Source of the DNA: 20CM-2-55-15 sp964633285
GTDB lineage: Bacteria > Acidobacteriota > Terriglobia > 20CM-2-55-15
Direction of reading: 5' to 3'
NCBI GenBank assembly: GCA_964633285.1
Contig: CAZWGA010000031.1
Coordinates: 1 to 64,000, forward strand
DNA: 64,000 bases
Numbering within the stretch: position 1 is the first letter of the stretch; each line of letters opens with the position of its first letter. Below, one piece after another: positions 1-6,382 of the stretch. Both the position numbers and the translations under genes were made by a program. Under the pieces are notes generated by a model that was not told the DNA's origin, ran no database searches, and saw only the letters and a program-made list of their open reading frames with translations.

Positions 1-55
1 TGATCAGAAGAACGATTTCATACGGGCCCAGGTGTGTTCCGGGATCCAATGGCAT
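1..55 (-). CDS. Serine/threonine protein kinase, N-terminal fragment
   Basis: Only the first 18 codons are in the window, reading MPLDPGTHLGPYEIVLLI on the minus strand and running off the left edge. The pattern PGT-x-LGPYEI is the usual opening of bacterial Hanks-type kinases that are abundant in Acidobacteriota; the glycine-rich loop would follow directly. The ATG (53-55) is preceded by a purine-rich AGGAAAAGCAGG stretch and, further up, by a TATAAT box. No catalytic residues are visible, so the assignment rests on the N-terminal signature alone. Confidence 0.55.
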   Translation of the reverse strand, partial: MPLDPGTHLGPYEIVLLI

Positions 56-81
56 CCTGCTTTTCCTCGGGAGGCGGCGCC

Positions 82-87
82 ATTATA
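82..87 (-). promoter_or_regulatory. -10 box upstream of the kinase fragment
   Basis: The minus strand reads TATAAT here, 26 nt before the kinase ATG. A weak -35 candidate, TTGTTC, lies 16 nt upstream at 104-109. The gene has a purine-rich ribosome binding region, so this would be a conventional leadered transcript. Confidence 0.45.
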
Positions 88-214
88 TAGACAACACCAT
101 GCAGAACAAATTCTTTAAGGTGGTCTCAACGGGTCACAAGCCGTCGCGAGCTCGCGGCTGCCGCCCTTTTCGGCTGGTTTTCCCACGAGACATTGGGAGA
201 TACTGCCGCCAAAC

Positions 215-1654
215 GTGAACAACGAGAACGTCAGCAACACTCATCAGAAGGCGCTTCGCATCAACCTCGATCCGGGGAAATACGGAACCTGCGTCGAAAT
301 CGGGGCGGGACAGGAAGTGGCGCGGTGGTTTTTTCAGGTGGGAGGCGCTTCCGGCACGATTGCGAAGACCATGTCGGCATACGACATGACCATCAGCGAT
401 GCGATCTACGGGCCATGCGAACGATACGTCAGCCGGCAGCGGCTTCAATCGATGCTCGACCGGGAATTTGCATTGCTCCTGGAACGGCTGAACGAAAAAC
501 GCGGCGGCAGCACCCGGTTTTTCGTCTTTGCGAACACCGTTGTGGCTCGAAGCTACAGCCGGAAGGAAGACGGCCATGGCTGGCTGGGCATTCAGTTTCA
601 GGCCGAAGCGAAGAGCGCGCCGTCACAGATCATCATTCACGTCAGGCTGCTCGATAAAGAAAACGTTCTCGAACAGGAAGCTCTGGGCGTTGTCGGCGTT
701 AATCTGGTTTATAACGCCCTGTACCAGTTTGCCGATCCGTATGCATTGATCGGCTCACTGCTCGACAATCTCACCACCGATCGCGTCGAAGTCGACATGA
801 TCGAGTTTTCCGGACCCGCGTTTCCCAGGCTCGATAACCGTCTGATGGCTCTTCAACTCGTCGAGAAGGGACTCACAAAGGCCGCGATGTTCATGGCGAA
901 CGGGGAAGTGGTGCAACCGGCGGACGTGCTCCATAAGAAATGCATCATTGTCGAGCGCGGCAGTTTTCGGCCTGTAACGAAAGTCACGATCGATATGCTC
1001 GAGTGCGCCACAGCGCAGTTTGTCCAGGAGCCCAAGGTTCAGGGTGAGGACGTCGTGGTCTTAATGGAGATGACGCTTCGAAACCTTATCGAAGGCGACA
1101 AAATCGATCATAAGGATTTCCTGGATCGCGTCGATATTCTTCGAGCCCTCGGCAAGAATGTTTTGATTTCGAATTACCTCGAATATCATCGCCTGGCTTC
1201 CTACCTCTTCCTGTACACGAAGAAGATGATCGGCATCGCAATGGGCGTGCCGAGCCTGCGCGAACTTCTCGATGAGCGTTACTACACCGATCTGGAAGGC
1301 GGCATCCTCGAGAGCTTCGGGCGGCTTTTCAAAAACGATTTAAAGCTGTATGTCTATCCGCTGCGAGAGCCGAAGACCGGGGCGTTGATCACGGCCGGCA
1401 ATCTGCGGGTTCCGCCGAATCTTCGGCATCTGTACTCGTATCTCGTCGAAAGCCGCTTTATCGAATCGATGCAGGGGTTCAATGACAAGTGTCTCCCCAT
1501 TTTCTCCCGCGATGTTCTGGCCAAAATTCGATGCGGCGATGGGAGCTGGGAGGCCATGGTACCGACGCTGGTCGCTCAGATGATCAAGGAGCGCCGGCTT
1601 TTCAACTGCACCGCGGCCGCCGAAGAGACTTTTTCCGAGGACCACGATTTTTGA
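215..1654 (+). CDS. Conserved hypothetical protein, 479 aa
   Basis: Long uninterrupted frame with codon use like its neighbours, beginning with GTG at 215. The protein has no signal peptide or membrane segment and looks cytosolic. The N-terminal part is glycine rich (EIGAGQEVARWFFQVGGASG around residues 27-46) and is followed by mixed alpha/beta sequence with no nucleotide-binding or catalytic motif I can name. It resembles a family of about 470-480 aa that I have seen with inconsistent annotations, so no function is assigned. It stands alone on the plus strand, convergent with the SDR gene 9 nt downstream. Start choice is moderately sure: GGGAGA lies 14 nt upstream, which is rather far. Confidence 0.8.
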   Translation: MNNENVSNTHQKALRINLDPGKYGTCVEIGAGQEVARWFFQVGGASGTIAKTMSAYDMTISDAIYGPCERYVSRQRLQSMLDREFALLLERLNEKRGGSTRFFVFANTVVARSYSRKEDGHGWLGIQFQAEAKSAPSQIIIHVRLLDKENVLEQEALGVVGVNLVYNALYQFADPYALIGSLLDNLTTDRVEVDMIEFSGPAFPRLDNRLMALQLVEKGLTKAAMFMANGEVVQPADVLHKKCIIVERGSFRPVTKVTIDMLECATAQFVQEPKVQGEDVVVLMEMTLRNLIEGDKIDHKDFLDRVDILRALGKNVLISNYLEYHRLASYLFLYTKKMIGIAMGVPSLRELLDERYYTDLEGGILESFGRLFKNDLKLYVYPLREPKTGALITAGNLRVPPNLRHLYSYLVESRFIESMQGFNDKCLPIFSRDVLAKIRCGDGSWEAMVPTLVAQMIKERRLFNCTAAAEETFSEDHDF

Positions 1655-1663
1655 GCGGCAGTT

Positions 1664-2449
1664 TTAAATCACCGGAGTCGAGCCGCCGTCCATCGGGATC
1701 ACGACGCCGGTGACATAGCTGGCCTGATCCGAAGCGAGAAACAGCGCTACCGATGCGACTTCCTCCGGACGCCCGAATCGTCCGAGGGGAATCCGAGCCT
1801 GGTTGCGTTCGAGGGCTTCCGCTTCGCTGATACCCTGCGCTTTCGCATCGGCCTGAAGTCCGCGCTGGACGCGGTCCGTGAGCGTACTTCCCGGATTAAT
1901 GCCGTTGACCCGAATCCCGTAACGGCCCAGGGCGTTCGCCCAGCCGACCGTGATGAGCATCAATGCGGCATTCGCCGCTCCACCGGACAGGAAGACCTGT
2001 TGGGCGGACTTGCCGCCCATGCCGATGATGTTGACGATCGAACCGCGCTTGCGCTGAATCATTCCCGGACGCACCGCGTCGATAGCATGCGCTTGCGGAA
2101 AGAACTTGGAGTTTAATCCCTGATGCCACGCTTCCGAACTGTAGGCATCCACTTGATATCGATTTGCGGCGCCGGCGGAATTGATCAGAATATCGATCGG
2201 GCCCAGCGACTTTTCAGCCGCCGCTATCGCAGACTGCGCCTGATCGGGATTCGAAAAATCCGCGCAGGCCGTAACGACCTCGATGCCGTCGTTCGCGAGC
2301 GATTGCCGTCCACGATCGAGATTCTCCTGGCTGCGTGATGCGATGGCCACTCGCGCGCCTTCCGCTGCAAACCCGCGCGCGCACGCGAGACCGATCCCTT
2401 TGCTGCCGCCGGTAATAAAAACAATTTTTCCTTCAAGACCGAGTTTCAT
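1664..2449 (-). CDS. SDR-family protein with altered active site
   Basis: A 261-aa Rossmann protein. The NAD(P) binding motif TGGSKGIG is at residues 13-20 and NSAG at 90-93, both typical of classical short-chain dehydrogenases, and the C-terminal GRFGRPEEVASVALFLAS and VTGVVIPMDGG blocks also fit. However, the catalytic Y-x3-K is absent: the aligned segment is SGGAANAAL, giving Gly156 and Asn160, and the catalytic Ser position lies in VNIIGMGGK rather than VNISS. Cofactor binding is likely but classical carbonyl reduction is not. The start codon overlaps the end of the DUF1932 gene by 4 nt, so it is the last gene of the S9 peptidase-dehydrogenase-SDR operon. Confidence 0.85.
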   Translation of the reverse strand: MKLGLEGKIVFITGGSKGIGLACARGFAAEGARVAIASRSQENLDRGRQSLANDGIEVVTACADFSNPDQAQSAIAAAEKSLGPIDILINSAGAANRYQVDAYSSEAWHQGLNSKFFPQAHAIDAVRPGMIQRKRGSIVNIIGMGGKSAQQVFLSGGAANAALMLITVGWANALGRYGIRVNGINPGSTLTDRVQRGLQADAKAQGISEAEALERNQARIPLGRFGRPEEVASVALFLASDQASYVTGVVIPMDGGSTPVI

Positions 2450-3294
2450 AAATTCCCCTTCTTCGTCAACGCTTTCAGTATTTCTTCCAACCGGGGGAGT
2501 GTTTTTGAATCTTTGAATTGCGCCATGCGCTCGTAAATGATTGCCGCCGCCTTGTGGAATTCACCCGGAACGCCGGCTTCCATAAATGTTCGCGAGATCT
2601 CTTCCATTTCTCCAACGAAGCGCCATGCTTTTCCCGTATTCGCCTGAACCCGTTTTTGAATCTGCTCGGGCAGATTCGCATCATCATGCTTCCATTGCTG
2701 GAACAATTCTTCCCGGACTCCAAGACTCTCGGCAGCTCCCAGAATCGCGGCGAGCAAAGCGACACTGCCCTTGGTATTCGCCGCGTAACACATCTTCAAT
2801 GCGGAAGCTTTGCCGATTTCAGGTCCCATGCATTTCGTATCGAGAGGACCCTTTGAAAAACACGCCGCAATATCGCCGGCTCCCGGTCCCGAGAGATAGA
2901 GACACGTCGTTCCCGGCTTCCATGCGGGAAATCCGATAATGCCGCCATCGACAAAAGTCACGCCCGCCGCCGACATCATTTCGCCGATTCGAACGGTGCG
3001 TTGCGGCGCGATCGCGTTGGCATCGACATACAATCCGCGAAACCCTGCGGCCAACACTTCTTTCGCAAGGGACTCCGCGGCATGCGGCGGACAGACGCTC
3101 AGGATGATCGGACACTCGCGCGACAGGTTTGCGAGTGTTCCGGCATCATGCAATCCGAATTTCGCCGCGCGTTCCCGCGTGGCATTCGCGCGGCCTTCAG
3201 AGACCCAATAGACATCACACCCGCTGTTTTGCGCGGATGCCGCAATGGAGATACCCATTTCGCCGGGATGCAGAATGCCGATTCGTTGACTCAT
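2446..3294 (-). CDS. NAD(P)-dependent dehydrogenase, DUF1932 type
   Basis: A 282-aa member of the beta-hydroxyacid dehydrogenase/6-phosphogluconate dehydrogenase-like superfamily. The N-terminal Rossmann segment reads IGILHPGEMG (residues 5-14), a relaxed GxGxMG motif. The central region has VDGGIIGFPAWKPGTT and the interdomain KMCYAANTKGSVAL. The C-terminal half, with FHKAAAIIYERMAQFKD near the end, matches the DUF1932 helical domain. The substrate is unknown. It starts directly after the stop of the S9 peptidase gene and overlaps the SDR by 4 nt, implying a co-translated operon and perhaps a shared small-molecule substrate. Confidence 0.88.
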   Translation of the reverse strand: MSQRIGILHPGEMGISIAASAQNSGCDVYWVSEGRANATRERAAKFGLHDAGTLANLSRECPIILSVCPPHAAESLAKEVLAAGFRGLYVDANAIAPQRTVRIGEMMSAAGVTFVDGGIIGFPAWKPGTTCLYLSGPGAGDIAACFSKGPLDTKCMGPEIGKASALKMCYAANTKGSVALLAAILGAAESLGVREELFQQWKHDDANLPEQIQKRVQANTGKAWRFVGEMEEISRTFMEAGVPGEFHKAAAIIYERMAQFKDSKTLPRLEEILKALTKKGNL

Positions 3295-5334
3295 CTACTG
3301 TCCGATATATTTTTTCATCCAGCCGAACACAGTTTCGTGCCAGCGCTTGCTGTTCATGGCGCCGAGAACCCAGTGACCCTCGTCGGGAAAAACCAGAGCC
3401 TCGGATGCGACGCCGTTACGGCGAAGCGCGGTGAAGAGCTGCAGGCCCTGATCGACAGGAACACGAAAGTCCTGTTCGTTCGTGATCACCAGAGTCGGCG
3501 TCTTGATCTTGTCCGCTGCAAGATGCGGCGAGCAGCGCGCGAAATGACGGCGTGCTGCCGGACTTGATGGCGGGCCTCCCGATTCCCAGTCGGTGAACCA
3601 CAGTTCTTCGCTTTCGAGCGACATCGTTTCAAGATTAAAGACGCCATCGTGCGACACCGCCGCTTTGAAGCGGCCGGTATGTCCGATGATCCAATCCACC
3701 GCATAGCCGCCGTAACTCGCGCCCGCGATTCCAGTGCGTTGGGCATCGACGTAGGGCAGCTTCACAACCGTATCGAAAACAGCGTTGAGGTCTGTCATGA
3801 CTTTGCCGCACCAGTCCTGCGAAATTTCATCGACGAATTTCTGTCCGAAGCCGAACGAACCTCGTGGATTCGGCGCGGCGACAACCCAACCCTGCGCGGC
3901 CCACAGCGCGGGATTCCAGCGATACGACCAGCCATCGGCCCAATCGCCTTGCGGTCCGCCGTGAATCATGAATACCGTGGGATATTTTTTCGAGGCATCG
4001 AAGTTGGGCGGCTTCAGCAGCCAGTATTGAATGGATGCGCCTGCCGCGCCCGGCACCGTCATGCTTTCAGGCTGGGACATCGCGGTTTGATTAAGCCAGC
4101 GCGCATTTTCGTCGGTCAGTTTTTTTACCGAGCTGCCGTCGAGCGATGCCCGGAAGATTTCCGGCGGAGACGTGAGCGTCGATTTCATAAATATGACGAA
4201 TCCCGGGCCGGCCTGCATGGAATTGATGCTTCCACCCTTGACGAGCAGCTTTGGCGCGCCGCCCGAAGCGGGAATCGAATAAAGATTCACGAGAGCCTTG
4301 TCGTTCGTTGCGAAAATGATCGAACGTCCATCAGCGGAATAGATGAAGTCTTCGACCGAGAGATCCGGCGTGTCGAACAGCGTTCGCGGAGAGCTTGTGC
4401 CTTGATCATAAAGATCGAGGTACCAGCGATCGGATTCAAATCCCGGCCGCCGCTGTGCGCGTATCGCCAGCGTCTTGCCATCCGGCGAATAAGTGGGCTG
4501 AAAATCCGCCGCCGGATTCGTTGTGAGTTTCTTCGCATCGCCTCCGGTCACGGAAACGGTCCACACATCGTGATTCGTGGTCATCATCTCGCGGTCTTTA
4601 CCTTCACGATTCGAGACGAACACGATGGAACGATTGTCGGGTGAGAACGTGATGTTGTTGTCCTCGTAGAAATGAGCGGGTGAATCGTAGTCTCCGGGCG
4701 TCACATCCCGAGTTTCGCCGGTATCGATGTCAGCCACGAAAACGTGGTGTCGAAGATTCGTACGCCACTCGTCCCAGTGCCGGAAGGGAAGTCCTGTCAG
4801 GACGCGAACCCTGGCCGGATCCTTTTCCATCGTTTCCCGCGTTCGCTTGTTGCACTCTTCGTCTCTGCATTGCGGATAGACATCCGAAACGAACGCCGCC
4901 TTCTTTCCATCACGAGAAACGGCGAGAGGTCCCTGAACTCCTGCCGACAGTCGCGTGATTTGTTTCACGCCCTGTCCGTTGGAATCCGCGATAAACAATT
5001 GCGCTTCTCCCGCTCGAGTCGAGAAAAACAGGATGTGTTTTCCATCGGGAGTAAAGCGCGGCGTGTTCTCGCTCTTTTCTCCAACGATCAGTTCCTTCGG
5101 CGCTGCGGATCCATCCGAGGGCACAGTCCAGATGTCGGCATTCCTCTTACCTGAATCGAGCGCCGTGACAGTGCGCACGAACACGACACTCTTTCCATCG
5201 GGTGAAAGTTGCGGATCGGCGACCCGGACCGCGCCGATGAGATCGTCAATCGTCATCGGGCGTTTGGACTGGGCGGCGATCAGCAGCGGAAAGGCAATGA
5301 AAACGATCCACAGCAATGAAAATACGCGCGGCAT
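3295..5334 (-). CDS. S9 prolyl oligopeptidase-family peptidase
   Basis: A 679-aa secreted serine peptidase of the dipeptidyl aminopeptidase/acylaminoacyl peptidase type. Residues 1-21 form a signal peptide. Residues about 25-400 are WD40/TolB-like beta-propeller repeats (many SPDGKSVVF-type blades), followed by an alpha/beta hydrolase domain. The nucleophile is Ser540 in GASYGGYAVDW. The acid and base are likely in NEQDFRVPVD and FPDEGHWVL near the C terminus. The oxyanion region FMIHGGPQGDW is present. The start is supported by AGGAGG seven nt upstream of the ATG. It leads the operon with the DUF1932 dehydrogenase and the SDR. Confidence 0.95.
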   Translation of the reverse strand: MPRVFSLLWIVFIAFPLLIAAQSKRPMTIDDLIGAVRVADPQLSPDGKSVVFVRTVTALDSGKRNADIWTVPSDGSAAPKELIVGEKSENTPRFTPDGKHILFFSTRAGEAQLFIADSNGQGVKQITRLSAGVQGPLAVSRDGKKAAFVSDVYPQCRDEECNKRTRETMEKDPARVRVLTGLPFRHWDEWRTNLRHHVFVADIDTGETRDVTPGDYDSPAHFYEDNNITFSPDNRSIVFVSNREGKDREMMTTNHDVWTVSVTGGDAKKLTTNPAADFQPTYSPDGKTLAIRAQRRPGFESDRWYLDLYDQGTSSPRTLFDTPDLSVEDFIYSADGRSIIFATNDKALVNLYSIPASGGAPKLLVKGGSINSMQAGPGFVIFMKSTLTSPPEIFRASLDGSSVKKLTDENARWLNQTAMSQPESMTVPGAAGASIQYWLLKPPNFDASKKYPTVFMIHGGPQGDWADGWSYRWNPALWAAQGWVVAAPNPRGSFGFGQKFVDEISQDWCGKVMTDLNAVFDTVVKLPYVDAQRTGIAGASYGGYAVDWIIGHTGRFKAAVSHDGVFNLETMSLESEELWFTDWESGGPPSSPAARRHFARCSPHLAADKIKTPTLVITNEQDFRVPVDQGLQLFTALRRNGVASEALVFPDEGHWVLGAMNSKRWHETVFGWMKKYIGQ

Positions 5335-5378
5335 GTGTCTCCTCCTGGTGCGTCTGGCCCTTAAATATTAAATGGTCC

Positions 5379-5437
5379 GTGGTCTGCGGTCCATGGTGTC
5401 CTTCAGAGACCACTGTGTGGAAACCCACAGACCACAG
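5379..5437. repeat. GTGGTCTG-type inverted repeat
   Basis: GTGGTCTGCGG near the left end is the inverted counterpart of CCCACAGACCAC near the right end, with a further internal GAGACCAC copy. The arms are imperfect. It lies within 50 nt of the S9 peptidase start, so it may form a hairpin in or near that gene's leader. Confidence 0.6.
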
Positions 5438-5468
5438 GAGGCTGCCTGGACTTGCCTCGAACACAGAG

Positions 5469-5665
5469 GGCTTTGCACAAAAAGTCCGTACACCGACGAA
5501 ATCGATCAAGAAAAGCACTCTCCCAGAGGGAGAGTCGGCCGCGAAGCCGCCGGTGAGGGTCCAATGTTTGCCACCACTTCAACCCTCACCCGGCGCGCTT
5601 TGCGCGCCGACCTCTCCCAGAGGGAGAGGGGTCTAGCTCACAAATGCGACTTTATGTGCAAAGCC
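5469..5665. repeat. Outer inverted arms flanking a nested repeat
   Basis: The 18-nt segment 5469-5486 (GGCTTTGCACAAAAAGTC) recurs inverted at 5648-5665 with one mismatch. ACACAGAG sequences lie just outside both arms. The arms bracket the CTCTCCC element, which suggests that one repeat inserted into the loop of another. Confidence 0.6.
5518..5632. repeat. CTCTCCC/GGGAGAG element, inverted pair
   Basis: Left arm 5518-5560 begins with a CTCTCCCAGAGGGAGAG hairpin and ends GGTGAGGGT. The right arm 5582-5632 is the inverted counterpart, beginning ACCCTCACCC and ending in the same hairpin. Single related elements occur at 7964-8013 (inside actB), 25653-25703 (inside the SagB-like gene) and, reduced to the head hairpin, at 49802-49821. 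This is the fullest copy in the window. Confidence 0.8.
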
Positions 5666-5709
5666 AACACAGAGTCCGCTGAGGCAAAACTCTCCTCCTC
5701 AACTGAGGA

Positions 5710-5727
5710 GGGCAGTTGCCCCTTTTT
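5710..5727 (+). terminator. Short terminator-like hairpin before actA
   Basis: GGGC-AGTT-GCCC is followed by C and five T residues. Just before it lies a second palindrome, CTCCTCA-AC-TGAGGAG (5695-5710). The stem is only 4 bp, so it is weak; it could act as an attenuator upstream of the respiratory operon or be a repeat remnant. Confidence 0.3.
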
Positions 5728-5791
5728 CGATTTCCTTTGTTTTTTTGGGAACCCAACGTGCCATTGGTCGTAACGCGGTCGTGGTGTCGCT

Positions 5792-6382
5792 ATGGCTCAA
5801 ATCTTTAACCGCAGCACGAATACTCTCTCCAAAGTCAGCATTTTCGGGGCGGTATTGATTATGGCCGCTGCGGCGACGGTCATGAGCGTATTGATCCGCT
5901 CGCCTTACTTCACCGAAGCACGGGTGGTGCGCGAGCAACCCGTGCCGTTCAGCCACCAGCATCATGTATCGGGAATCGGGATTGATTGCCGCTACTGCCA
6001 CACGTCCGTCGAAGAGAGCGGGTTTGCCGGAATTCCTCCGACCAAGACGTGTATGAATTGCCACTCGCAGGTCTGGGCCGACAGTCCTGTACTTGAACCG
6101 GTTCGGACAAGTTACCGAGAAGACCGGCCGCTTCAATGGACGCGCGTCAACGACCTTCCCGATTTTGTTTACTTCGATCACAGCATCCACGTTCATCGTG
6201 GCGTCCGGTGCGCAACGTGCCATGGTCCCGTCGAACAAATGCAAATGACGTGGCGTGAAAACACGCTCTTCATGGAATGGTGCCTGGATTGTCATCGCCA
6301 TTCCGAACGATACGTGCGAAACCGTGATTCCCGCGCGCCGTCTTCCGTGGCGCTCACGAATTGCTCGGTGTGTCATCGATGA
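5792..6382 (+). CDS. actA: Alternative Complex III subunit ActA, pentaheme cytochrome c
   Basis: A 196-aa membrane-anchored multiheme cytochrome. A single transmembrane anchor spans about residues 14-35. Five CxxCH heme c sites follow: C66-H70, C87-H91, C140-H144, C164-H168 and C191-H195, the number expected for ActA. In ACIII it passes electrons taken from quinol oxidation towards the monoheme cytochrome or oxidase on the periplasmic side. It is the first gene of a 13-gene operon and its stop overlaps the actB start (ATGA). The name rests on heme count, size and gene order. Confidence 0.95.
   Translation: MAQIFNRSTNTLSKVSIFGAVLIMAAAATVMSVLIRSPYFTEARVVREQPVPFSHQHHVSGIGIDCRYCHTSVEESGFAGIPPTKTCMNCHSQVWADSPVLEPVRTSYREDRPLQWTRVNDLPDFVYFDHSIHVHRGVRCATCHGPVEQMQMTWRENTLFMEWCLDCHRHSERYVRNRDSRAPSSVALTNCSVCHR

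Larger units (their letters stand above)
5335..5791. other. Intergenic region of stacked palindromic repeats
   Basis: This 457-nt gap between the divergent S9 peptidase and ActA genes has no credible gene. It holds at least three palindromic elements: a GTGGTCT-type inverted repeat (5379-5437), an inverted pair of GGCTTTGCACA-type arms (5469-5486 and 5648-5665), a CTCTCCC/GGGAGAG element pair sitting between those arms (5518-5632), and a terminator-like hairpin (5710-5727). The promoter of the respiratory operon must lie here or overlap the last 60 nt, but I see no clear -35/-10 pair and no Shine-Dalgarno before the ATG at 5792. Confidence 0.75.

Noticed and set aside
3649..4644. 331-codon open frame on the plus strand
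   Set aside because: Antisense to the S9 peptidase beta-propeller; sequence is Arg-rich with no family resemblance.
5518..5632. Possible CRISPR-like repeat array
   Set aside because: The two arms are inverted, not direct, there are only two units, and no cas genes are present.
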